Below, in pieces: positions 6,832-13,190 of a stretch of 13,190 bases of DNA (its first letter is position 1; each line of letters begins with the position of its first letter). The stretch is from contig JAEYXN010000319.1 of the NCBI GenBank assembly GCA_023431285.1, positions 1-13,190 on the forward strand. Reading direction: 5' to 3'. Under the pieces are notes generated by a model. The model saw only the letters and a list, made by a program, of their open reading frames with translations. It was not told the DNA's origin and did not search any database. The translations under genes and the position numbers were made by a program. The stretch comes from Bacteroidota bacterium. GTDB lineage: Bacteria; Bacteroidota; Bacteroidia; Cytophagales; Cyclobacteriaceae.

Positions 6832-7626
6832 ATGACTCTCCCGTTTTTCAAATACCAGGCGACCGGTAATGACTTTGTTCTGTTTGATAACAGGAACAAA
6901 AAATACTCTTTTTCGCCTGAGCAGATCAAATCAATCTGTGACCGTCGTTTTGGCGTTGGTGCTGATGGCATTATGCTGATTGAGCCACATGCAGAACTCG
7001 ATTTTAATCTCCAATACTATAACAGCGACGGCACACAAAGCTTATGCGGAAATGGCAGTCGCGCGGCGGTTTCATTTGCCTCAAGTCTCGGCCTTATCAA
7101 TGGCAAAACCACGTTCAACGCTTATGACGGTCCGCATGACGCAGAACTCGTTGATCCAAACTACGTCCGCCTTCGAATGAATGACGTCACGGTGATCTCT
7201 GCAGTCGGAGATGACCTTTTCATTCATACTGGTTCCCCACACTATGTCCGGTTTGTTGACGATGCCCAGGCCGTTAATGTTTACCAGGAAGGAAAGCGTA
7301 TCCGGTACTCTGAGCCCTACAAGCCGGGAGGGACCAATGTTAACTTCGTCCAACTGCTGGGAAGGGATTCAATTTTTGTGCGCACATATGAGCGCGGCGT
7401 GGAGGATGAGACGTTGTCTTGTGGAACTGGTGTGACGGCGGCTGCACTTGCTGCATCTTTCAGAAACCAGCGCTCGCCGATCATGATCAAAACCCTTGGC
7501 GGAGATCTTTCCGTCGACTTCAAATATGTGGATCCTTCCGAAGGTTCCGGCCATGCGGGCATGTTTACCGATGTTTTCCTCTCCGGTCCTGCCAAAATGG
7601 TATACAAAGGCGAATTGGAACTATAG
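6832..7626 (+). CDS. dapF: Diaminopimelate epimerase DapF
   Basis: Cytosolic PLP-independent epimerase converting LL- to meso-diaminopimelate, the second-last step of lysine synthesis and the source of the peptidoglycan cross-linking residue. The 264 residues form the usual two pseudo-symmetric halves. The N terminus FFKYQATGNDFVLFDNR is typical. The two active-site cysteines are Cys72 in SLCGNGSRA and Cys197 in LSCGTGVTAAA, which act as the acid-base pair. GVGADGIMLI (41-50), NSDGT (64-68), PGGTNVNF (165-172) and ERGVEDETL (187-195) are further family motifs. Length is close to the 274 residues of E. coli DapF. The start at 6832 is supported by these N-terminal motifs and by the 7-base spacing from the DUF4834 gene. 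Its presence implies meso-DAP-type peptidoglycan, consistent with a Gram-negative host. Confidence 0.96.
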   Translation: MTLPFFKYQATGNDFVLFDNRNKKYSFSPEQIKSICDRRFGVGADGIMLIEPHAELDFNLQYYNSDGTQSLCGNGSRAAVSFASSLGLINGKTTFNAYDGPHDAELVDPNYVRLRMNDVTVISAVGDDLFIHTGSPHYVRFVDDAQAVNVYQEGKRIRYSEPYKPGGTNVNFVQLLGRDSIFVRTYERGVEDETLSCGTGVTAAALAASFRNQRSPIMIKTLGGDLSVDFKYVDPSEGSGHAGMFTDVFLSGPAKMVYKGELEL

Positions 7627-7646
7627 TTGTTATTCCCCCGGCTTAA

Positions 7647-7670
7647 TGTCCCCATCTGTTTCGCGGGACA
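7647..7670. repeat. Short inverted repeat over the secA -33 region
   Basis: TGTCCC (7647-7652) and GGGACA (7665-7670) are perfect inverted arms separated by 12 bases, and the proposed secA -33 element lies between them. It could be an operator or the remains of a dapF terminator. A 6-bp repeat is near what chance allows. Confidence 0.25.
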
Positions 7671-7688
7671 AACTATTTACTAACTTTG
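7659..7688 (+). promoter_or_regulatory. Promoter of secA (Bacteroidota type)
   Basis: TAACTTTG (7681-7688) is an exact TAnnTTTG -7 box, and TTTC (7659-7662), one base off TTTG, is 18 bases upstream. Transcription would start near 7695, giving a leader of roughly 58 bases that carries the inverted repeat and the GGGGAGG element. Confidence 0.6.
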
Positions 7689-7692
7689 AAAC

Positions 7693-7726
7693 CCTTAAAA
7701 ACCTTCTTTCCATTGCCTTTTTAAGG
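7693..7726 (+). promoter_or_regulatory. Stem-loop in the secA leader
   Basis: CCTTAAAAA (7693-7701) and TTTTTAAGG (7718-7726) form a perfect 9-bp inverted repeat around a 16-base loop, starting at or next to the predicted transcript start. The loop and left arm (7700-7708) could alternatively pair with 7731-7739 (GGGGAGGTT), covering the ribosome-binding element. The two pairings exclude each other. A regulatory switch is only an inference. Confidence 0.45.
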
Positions 7727-7730
7727 AAGC

Positions 7731-7737
7731 GGGGAGG
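7731..7737 (+). promoter_or_regulatory. Strong Shine-Dalgarno-like GGGGAGG before secA
   Basis: GGGGAGG ends 15 bases before the secA ATG, longer than the usual spacing, and no alternative in-frame start lies closer. The other starts in the window have A-rich leaders rather than such an element, so it stands out. Confidence 0.35.
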
Positions 7738-7752
7738 TTATTTTTATAGATT

Positions 7753-10700
7753 ATGCTGAAGATCATTGCCAAGTTATTCGGGACGAAATCCGATAAAGAC
7801 ATTAAGCGAATCATGCCTCTCGTTGAAAAAACGAAACAGGAAGGTGAGAAGCTGACCACGCTAAGCCACGACGCATTACGCGCTGAAACGCAGAAGATAC
7901 GAGAGACAATCAATTCGGAGCTCCAAAACATCGATGATCAGCTGGCAGCCTTGCATAAGAAGATAGCTGACAGCCCGAACCTGGACATCGATGAAAAGGA
8001 ATCACTTTTCGGCCAGATCGATAAGCTCGAAGAGGATCGAAATAAAGAACTGGAAAAGGCTCTCTTGAAAGTGTTGCCTCAGGCATTTGCTATCGTGCGG
8101 GAAACGGCTCGTCGTTTTAAGGATAACGAGTTCGTCGAAGTAACAGCGCGGGAGCACGACATCAGATTTGCGGCTACCCGCGAGAACATCAAAATACAAG
8201 GCGACAAAGCGATCTGGGCCAACCAATGGATGGCTGCAGGGAATCTTATCAAGTGGGACATGGTCCATTATGATGTTCAGATCATAGGCGGGATCGTTCT
8301 GCACGAAGGTAAGGTTGCTGAAATGGCGACGGGTGAAGGTAAAACGCTTGTCGCGACATTGCCCGCATTCCTGAACGCACTCGCAAGACGTGGTGTCCAT
8401 ATCGTTACTGTAAACAACTATCTGGCTACACGTGATAGTGAGTGGATGGCGCCCATCTTTCAATTCCACGGCATCTCTGTGGATTGTATTGATAAACATG
8501 AGCCAAACTCTGCCGCAAGGAAAGAAGCCTATGCAGCAGACATTACCTATGGTACAAACAACGAGTTTGGTTTCGACTACCTGAGAGACAACATGGCGCG
8601 CGATCCATTGGATCTTGTGCAGCGCGCTCACCATTACGCAATGGTCGATGAGGTTGACTCTGTTCTCATTGACGAGGCAAGAACTCCGTTGATTATATCA
8701 GGACCTGTTCCTAAAGGGGATCAGCACGAATTCTATGATCTGAAACCACGGATTCACAAGTTGGTTGAGGCTCAGAAGAAACTGATCAATGAATACCTCA
8801 TCGCCGCGAAAAAACAAATTGCTGAAGGCAACGAGAAGGACGGAGGATTGGCGCTTTTCCGTGCGCATCGTGCCATGCCGAAATACAAGCCATTGATCAA
8901 GTTTCTCAGCGAAGTCGGTATCAAGGCAGTACTTCAGAAAACGGAGAATTATTATCTCGCCGATAACAAAAGACACATGCCGGAGGCTGATAAGCCTTTG
9001 TTCTTTGTCATCGACGAGAAAGACAACAGTGTTGAACTGACAGAACGTGGAATTGATCTGATCACAGGAGAGGGAGAGGATTCTTCATTCTTCATTCTTC
9101 CGGAGATCGGAACCGAGTTGAATAAACTTGAAGCTGAAACAGGATTGAACGACGCGGAGAAATTCCATCGCAAGGAAGAGATCATCCGTAACTACCAGAC
9201 CAAGGCGCAGCGTATACACAGCATCAACCAGTTGCTGAAGGCGTATACGATGTTTGAAAAGGACACTGAGTACATCATCGTTGACGGAAAGGTGAAGATC
9301 GTTGACGAACAAACAGGTCGTGTTCTTGATGGTCGTCGATACTCCGATGGTCTACACCAGGCCATTGAAGCGAAAGAAAATGTGAAAGTGGAGGATGCCA
9401 CCCAGACATACGCCACAATTACCCTTCAGAATTATTTCAGAATGTACCACAAGCTCGCGGGTATGACTGGTACGGCGGAAACAGAGGCTGGAGAATTGTG
9501 GGATATCTATAAGCTTGATGTGGTGGTTATTCCAACCAACAGAAGAGCGGTTAGAAAAGATGATGATGATCTCGTGTACAAAACAATGCGCGAGAAATTC
9601 AACGCGGTAATTGAGGAGATCGTGAAGCTTACTGAAAAGGGTCGTCCTGTTCTGGTAGGTACTACTTCGGTGGAGATCTCTGAGCTTGTCAGCAGATTGT
9701 TGCAATTAAGGAAGATCAAACACCAGGTATTGAATGCTAAGCAGCACCAGCGTGAAGCGGAGATTGTTGCTGAAGCTGGAAAACCTGGAACTGTCACAAT
9801 CGCCACCAACATGGCGGGACGTGGTACAGATATTAAGCTTACTCCGGAATCGAAGGCTGCAGGGGGTCTTGCCATTATCGGTACAGAGCGACACGAGTCA
9901 CGGCGTGTAGACCGCCAGTTACGTGGTCGTTCAGGCCGTCAGGGTGATCCTGGTACGTCACAGTTTTATGTTTCGCTGGAGGATAACCTCATGCGCCTCT
10001 TTATGCCGGAGCGGATTGCCAGGATCATGGATAAACTCGGGTTGAAGGAGGGCGAAGAGATCCAGCACTCAATGGTGACAAGTTCCATTGAAAGAGCCCA
10101 GAAGAAAGTAGAGGAGAATAACTTCGGTATCCGGAAACGTCTTCTCGAATATGATAATGTAATGAATTCCCAGCGGGAAGTGATTTACAAACGCCGGCGA
10201 AACGCACTTTTCGGTGAACGCCTCGAACTGGATATTCTTACCATGCTCTACGATACCTGCGAAGACATGGTGATCAATGCCAAGAATGGTAACGACTACG
10301 ATAGTCTCAGATTGAATGCGCTGAGTATCCTGGGTATCGACTACGAAATTTCGAAAGTGGATTTCGAAAAGATGGACCAGAACAAACTTACCGAGGATAT
10401 TTATCGGAAGGCGTTGGCTCACTATCAGAAGAAAAATGAGATGGTGGCGCAAAAGGCGATGCCGGTGATTCGTGAGATTCACAGGACGCGTGGAGCCACC
10501 GTTGAGAATGTATTGGTTCCGTTCTCAGATGGACAAAAGCAGATCGGCGTTGCTGCCAACCTGGAGAAGTGTGTAGAGACGGAAAACCGCGAGCTCATCA
10601 AGTCGATGGAGAAGATGATCACTCTTGCGATTATTGATCAACTCTGGAAGGACCACCTTCGCGAAATGGACGATTTGAAGCAATCAGTGCAAAATGCCGT

Positions 10701-11118
10701 GTTTGAGCAGAAGGATCCGTTGTTGATTTACAAGTTCGAAGGCTTCGAGCTTTTCAAACGGTTTATTGCAAAAGTGAATGAAGATACGATCTCGTTTCTG
10801 TTGAAGGCGGACATACCAACGCAGGAACCTGAGCAGCTTCAGGAGGCCCGCGCTCAACGTGCCCGCGTGAAGCTGAATGAACAGAAGGAAGAGTCCCGAT
10901 CGCTCCTTAGCGGCGGAGGCGGTGGAGGTGGTTCCGCGCAACAACCTCAGCCGAACAGGCCTCCTCAGGAGAAAGTCATGCCGGTGAAATCTGATAAGAT
11001 CGCCAACCGGAATGATAAGGTAAGTGTACAATATCCGGATGGAAGAGTCGTTCGTGATGTGAAGTACAAGAAGGTCGAGGACGATATCATCAATAATCGT
11101 TGTATCATAATCGACTAG
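7753..11118 (+). CDS. secA: Preprotein translocase ATPase SecA, long Bacteroidota form
   Basis: Motor ATPase that drives unfolded preproteins through SecYEG. The 1121 residues compare with 901 in E. coli. Walker A is ATGEGKT with Lys197, and Walker B is DEVDS at 299-303. GRRYSDGLHQAIEAKE is near 525-540, TNMAGRGTDIKL near 684-695, and RQLRGRSGRQGDPGTSQF near 720-737. About 90 extra residues precede Walker A, including a charged coiled-coil-like part (about 50-105). About 90 more lie between the DEVD box and GLHQ, in the preprotein-binding domain. The helical scaffold SLWKEHL-type segment reads IDQLWKDHLREMDDL. A seven-glycine run (1054-1060) and a Pro/Gln-rich linker lead to a C terminus that lacks the CxCxnCH zinc finger. 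The start MLKIIAKLFGTKSD matches the family N terminus. The SPOR lipoprotein gene follows after two bases. Confidence 0.97.
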   Translation: MLKIIAKLFGTKSDKDIKRIMPLVEKTKQEGEKLTTLSHDALRAETQKIRETINSELQNIDDQLAALHKKIADSPNLDIDEKESLFGQIDKLEEDRNKELEKALLKVLPQAFAIVRETARRFKDNEFVEVTAREHDIRFAATRENIKIQGDKAIWANQWMAAGNLIKWDMVHYDVQIIGGIVLHEGKVAEMATGEGKTLVATLPAFLNALARRGVHIVTVNNYLATRDSEWMAPIFQFHGISVDCIDKHEPNSAARKEAYAADITYGTNNEFGFDYLRDNMARDPLDLVQRAHHYAMVDEVDSVLIDEARTPLIISGPVPKGDQHEFYDLKPRIHKLVEAQKKLINEYLIAAKKQIAEGNEKDGGLALFRAHRAMPKYKPLIKFLSEVGIKAVLQKTENYYLADNKRHMPEADKPLFFVIDEKDNSVELTERGIDLITGEGEDSSFFILPEIGTELNKLEAETGLNDAEKFHRKEEIIRNYQTKAQRIHSINQLLKAYTMFEKDTEYIIVDGKVKIVDEQTGRVLDGRRYSDGLHQAIEAKENVKVEDATQTYATITLQNYFRMYHKLAGMTGTAETEAGELWDIYKLDVVVIPTNRRAVRKDDDDLVYKTMREKFNAVIEEIVKLTEKGRPVLVGTTSVEISELVSRLLQLRKIKHQVLNAKQHQREAEIVAEAGKPGTVTIATNMAGRGTDIKLTPESKAAGGLAIIGTERHESRRVDRQLRGRSGRQGDPGTSQFYVSLEDNLMRLFMPERIARIMDKLGLKEGEEIQHSMVTSSIERAQKKVEENNFGIRKRLLEYDNVMNSQREVIYKRRRNALFGERLELDILTMLYDTCEDMVINAKNGNDYDSLRLNALSILGIDYEISKVDFEKMDQNKLTEDIYRKALAHYQKKNEMVAQKAMPVIREIHRTRGATVENVLVPFSDGQKQIGVAANLEKCVETENRELIKSMEKMITLAIIDQLWKDHLREMDDLKQSVQNAVFEQKDPLLIYKFEGFELFKRFIAKVNEDTISFLLKADIPTQEPEQLQEARAQRARVKLNEQKEESRSLLSGGGGGGGSAQQPQPNRPPQEKVMPVKSDKIANRNDKVSVQYPDGRVVRDVKYKKVEDDIINNRCIIID

Positions 11119-11120
11119 CT

Positions 11121-11636
11121 ATGCGAATGTTTGGTGTACCCGTCTATCTGATTTATGTGATTTTCGCTGCAGGATGCGCCGCGCCAAAAACCGCGAGTAC
11201 ATCCAATGCGCCATCCTCTAACGGAGGATACTCTGAGGATCTGTCGGCAGTGCGCCCGCGCGTTGAGATGCCCAAAGACAGCGTGATAAAGACATCGGAC
11301 AAGCCAAAGAATAATGAGTGGGTGGATCCCAGGTATGCGGTAAATGAGAAGCTGGATCTCGTTCTCGACAGCATCAACAAAATTAATCTTTCGCGAAAAT
11401 TCGTTGATGGATATACAATTCAGGTTTATTCAGGACGCCGTGAGCAGGCACTCGAAACAAGAAAACAATTAACGCAGCTTCTTCCCACAATTACTTCGGA
11501 AGTGCAGTTTACCGAACCGATCTTCCGTGTGAAAGCAGGAAAGTATTACAACTGGCTGGATGCACAGGGAGACTTTTCTCTCATCAAAAAATACTTCCCG
11601 GCGGCGATTATCATTCCTGACCGGATTTCTCTCTGA
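11121..11636 (+). CDS. SPOR-domain lipoprotein
   Basis: 171 residues from the ATG at 11121, two bases after the secA stop. A TTG at 11100 in the same frame would overlap secA and put charged residues before the signal peptide, so it is not preferred. The N terminus MRMFGVPVYLIYVIFAAGC is a lipoprotein signal with lipobox FAAGC and probable lipidated Cys19. A Ser/Pro/Lys-rich spacer (about 20-75) with DPRYAVNEKLDLVLDSI precedes a C-terminal SPOR domain (about 97-169). This contains GYTIQVYSGRREQA, IFRVKAGKYYNWLDA and KKYFPAAIIIP. SPOR domains bind glycan strands stripped of stem peptides, typically at division septa, so a periplasmic wall-associated role is expected. The close spacing suggests cotranscription and coupled translation with secA. 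Exact function is unknown. Confidence 0.88.
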   Translation: MRMFGVPVYLIYVIFAAGCAAPKTASTSNAPSSNGGYSEDLSAVRPRVEMPKDSVIKTSDKPKNNEWVDPRYAVNEKLDLVLDSINKINLSRKFVDGYTIQVYSGRREQALETRKQLTQLLPTITSEVQFTEPIFRVKAGKYYNWLDAQGDFSLIKKYFPAAIIIPDRISL

Positions 11637-11662
11637 TCTACGTTCAGAAACCTCAATCGCCA

Positions 11663-11715
11663 ACATTCAAGTTTTCAGATTCCACCAGACCAGGCGGAAT
11701 CTGAAAACAGAATGT
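11663..11715. terminator. Bidirectional terminator hairpin between convergent genes
   Basis: GTTTTCAGATTCC (11671-11683) pairs perfectly with GGAATCTGAAAAC (11696-11708) around a 12-base loop. After a 2x1 internal mismatch, ACATTC (11663-11668) pairs with GAATGT (11710-11715), giving 19 base pairs in all. It lies 27 bases past the SPOR gene stop and just beyond the stop of the opposing gene, so it can end transcription in both directions. There is no long U-tract on either side. Confidence 0.8.
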
Positions 11716-11719
11716 CATT

Positions 11720-13190
11720 TTAGTTCAAAGAGTTTATCCACGCCGCGATCTTCAGCGCTTCGTCTTTAGGAACCTGTGGCATTGGTGCCATCGGCGTTTC
11801 ATGTTCAGGCCAGTTCTTCGGCTCTGGATTATAGATCAATTCTACTATTCTTTGATTGCTGTATTTGCGTTTGGCGATGTCTGTAAACGCAGGGCCAACC
11901 TGTCTTTTGCTAACCTGGTGGCACGCGGTACAGGTATTCTTCACAAGAAGGGGTTCGATTTCAGCATAGGTAATCGCTGCATCCGACTTACTAGTTGGAG
12001 AAGGTTTTGCCAATGTTTTCGGCTTTGCCGTGGTGGTAGTAGTGCGTTTCGTGCTCAATTCGGCGGGTGAAAGCGATGCGCCTTCCGGAATATTATTTAG
12101 TGTGTAATACGCCACAGGATGCAGAACACCAGCGCCGTCCCTGGATCTGATTCCCGGAAGCTGGATTTCATGGATGTGATACTGGCGGAGATTCTCAACA
12201 ACGATCCGAACCTTCATAAGATCGGCTGACACCTTCACCCCTTTTATTTTCAAACTCTGATCATTAACGGTTGGGCTACCATAGACCGCGTGATACTTGT
12301 AAATAAAACTTCGTCCTGCGTAAGAGGAAAGGTCTTCAGCTTTGGCTTTGTCGACAGGGTGAGTGAATTCAATCTCAAATCCGTCGGGCATCGCGCGCAC
12401 GGTTTTCATTTCCATCGGCACTTTTCCTGTCCAAACCAGTTGCTGCAATCCTGAATTCGCTGTTCCTGCAGAGCCCCAGCCCCGATTCGTCTCACCCGCA
12501 AAGAGGGATCCGTCACTTCCCCAGTTCATTCTCAGTACACCTGATTGAAATCCGCCCCGGAAGTCGAAAGCCACGCCTTGGTATTGGCCTTTCACTTTCT
12601 CCAGAACCACGCGCATGATCTTGCTTTGCCCCTGATCACCAACGAAAACCTGACCAGCGAACGGTCCAAATTTCCCATTCGTTTCGTCGACGATAATTTC
12701 TGAGTTTGAAATTCCGAGTATCCCGTGCGGAAGCCAAACAGCAGGAAGTTTAAGCTCGGGAAACTTCTCCAGATATTCATAAAGAAAATCGGGGTCCTTT
12801 TCTTCCTGGATATTTTCAGGCTTCAGGAAACGACCTTCGCGTTTCTCCTGGCGTGGATCAATTGATGCGTATAGTTGTTCCGTGTTTAGTTTCACAGGTG
12901 ATCCTGGAAGGTTGGTCCAACGTAAGCCAGCCGGATGACCTGCGAACGTTCCTTTCGATACGTGCCATATACCACCGGAGCCCATCCAGTCGCCCTGATT
13001 ATCGGTATAAAAGAGTTCACCATCGATTATGCCGAGGCCGCAGGGTGATCGCATGCCGGTTGCCCATGGCTCAAGCGTTCCATCCGGATGAATCTTCATC
13101 ATCCAACCGCGCCATGGCACCCGACTTTCGCCACGCCACCACTCTTCGTCACCAAATGCAACGTTCCCGCTTACAAAGAAACTTCCATCC
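11720..13190 (-). CDS. Beta-propeller dehydrogenase-like protein with C-terminal cytochrome c (partial, N terminus outside window)
   Basis: Open frame that enters from the right edge (first complete codon 13189-13187, reading DGSFFVSGNVAFGDEEWWRG), so a GTG at 13120 is not the start. About 490 residues are visible. The first 260 or so show repeats typical of NHL/PQQ-sugar-dehydrogenase-like propellers found in large membrane-bound dehydrogenase proteins: GTLEPWATGMRSPCGLGI, ELFYTDNQGDWMGSGGIWHV, GQVFVGDQGQSKIMRV, LRMNWGSDGSLFAGETNRGW. A region of about 120 residues follows, then a Thr/Lys/Pro/Ser linker (near 11985-12060). Last comes a class I cytochrome c domain with heme motif CTACH (11918-11932) and a probable Met ligand in PMAPMPQVP. 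It should be exported to the periplasm and pass electrons from an oxidised substrate to the respiratory chain. The substrate cannot be told. It converges on the secA operon across the terminator hairpin. Confidence 0.85.
   Translation of the reverse strand, partial: DGSFFVSGNVAFGDEEWWRGESRVPWRGWMMKIHPDGTLEPWATGMRSPCGLGIIDGELFYTDNQGDWMGSGGIWHVSKGTFAGHPAGLRWTNLPGSPVKLNTEQLYASIDPRQEKREGRFLKPENIQEEKDPDFLYEYLEKFPELKLPAVWLPHGILGISNSEIIVDETNGKFGPFAGQVFVGDQGQSKIMRVVLEKVKGQYQGVAFDFRGGFQSGVLRMNWGSDGSLFAGETNRGWGSAGTANSGLQQLVWTGKVPMEMKTVRAMPDGFEIEFTHPVDKAKAEDLSSYAGRSFIYKYHAVYGSPTVNDQSLKIKGVKVSADLMKVRIVVENLRQYHIHEIQLPGIRSRDGAGVLHPVAYYTLNNIPEGASLSPAELSTKRTTTTTAKPKTLAKPSPTSKSDAAITYAEIEPLLVKNTCTACHQVSKRQVGPAFTDIAKRKYSNQRIVELIYNPEPKNWPEHETPMAPMPQVPKDEALKIAAWINSLN

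Noticed and set aside
7645..7759. A 37-codon leader frame (MSPSVSRDKLFTNF...) ending across the secA start, reminiscent of a regulatory leader peptide
   Set aside because: The proposed secA promoter's -7 box lies inside it, so the transcript would start after its ATG. No hydrophobic or arrest-like ending is seen.
8002..8634. A 210-codon open frame on the minus strand
   Set aside because: It lies wholly inside secA in antisense, has cysteine- and histidine-rich low-sense composition, and no domain. It is a shadow of secA codon use.
9507..10482. Several antisense frames of 60-137 codons
   Set aside because: All lie within the conserved secA coding sequence and show no family resemblance.
11100..11120. 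TTG start for the SPOR lipoprotein
   Set aside because: It overlaps the secA end and adds seven residues ahead of a complete signal peptide; the ATG at 11121 is a better start.
1..13190. Mobile elements, CRISPR repeats, tRNA or rRNA genes
   Set aside because: No transposase, regularly spaced repeats, target-site duplications, cloverleaf or rRNA-like sequence was found. Genes look uniform in composition.

Overview
The window (about 47-48% G+C by eye) looks like ordinary chromosome from a member of the Bacteroidota, most likely the Cytophagia. The evidence is the oversized SecA with two insertions, a DUF4834 protein, a CarB without its allosteric domain, exact matches to the Bacteroidota -7 promoter motif TAnnTTTG, and A-rich rather than Shine-Dalgarno sequence in front of most start codons. 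A closer placement (for example near Chryseolinea or Ohtaekwangia) is only a guess from base composition. No mobile element, CRISPR array, rRNA, tRNA or integration signature was seen, and no gene-free stretch exceeds 300 bases.

Left part, minus strand (1-2195). Reading leftward there is a small soluble cytochrome b5-like protein, then a tight operon of a BadF/BadG-type amino-sugar kinase, murQ (MurNAc-6-phosphate etherase) and an uncharacterised tyrosine-rich protein cut by the window edge. The kinase and murQ share an ATGA overlap, and the last gene starts 26 bases inside murQ. Kinase plus etherase is the PTS-independent route for salvaging cell-wall MurNAc. A perfect 14-bp palindrome lies just upstream of the operon's likely promoter.

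Middle, plus strand (2304-7626). A lipoprotein-type M19 membrane dipeptidase is followed by carB (carbamoyl-phosphate synthase large subunit, ending exactly where the allosteric domain would begin), a 70-residue DUF4834 membrane protein, and dapF (diaminopimelate epimerase) only 7 bases later.

Right part (7753-13190). secA sits behind a good promoter and a leader with a 9-bp inverted repeat and an unusually strong GGGGAGG element. A SPOR-domain lipoprotein starts two bases after the secA stop. A long bidirectional hairpin then separates this operon from a convergent minus-strand gene, cut by the right edge, that encodes an exported beta-propeller dehydrogenase-like protein with a C-terminal class I cytochrome c.

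Several genes touch the cell wall (MurNAc salvage, dipeptide hydrolysis, DAP synthesis, SPOR binding), but they lie in separate transcription units, so a joint function is inference. I see no clearly new system. The best leads are the unknown gene linked to murQ, the SecA C-terminal tail that replaces the zinc finger, the domain-trimmed CarB, and the structured secA leader.
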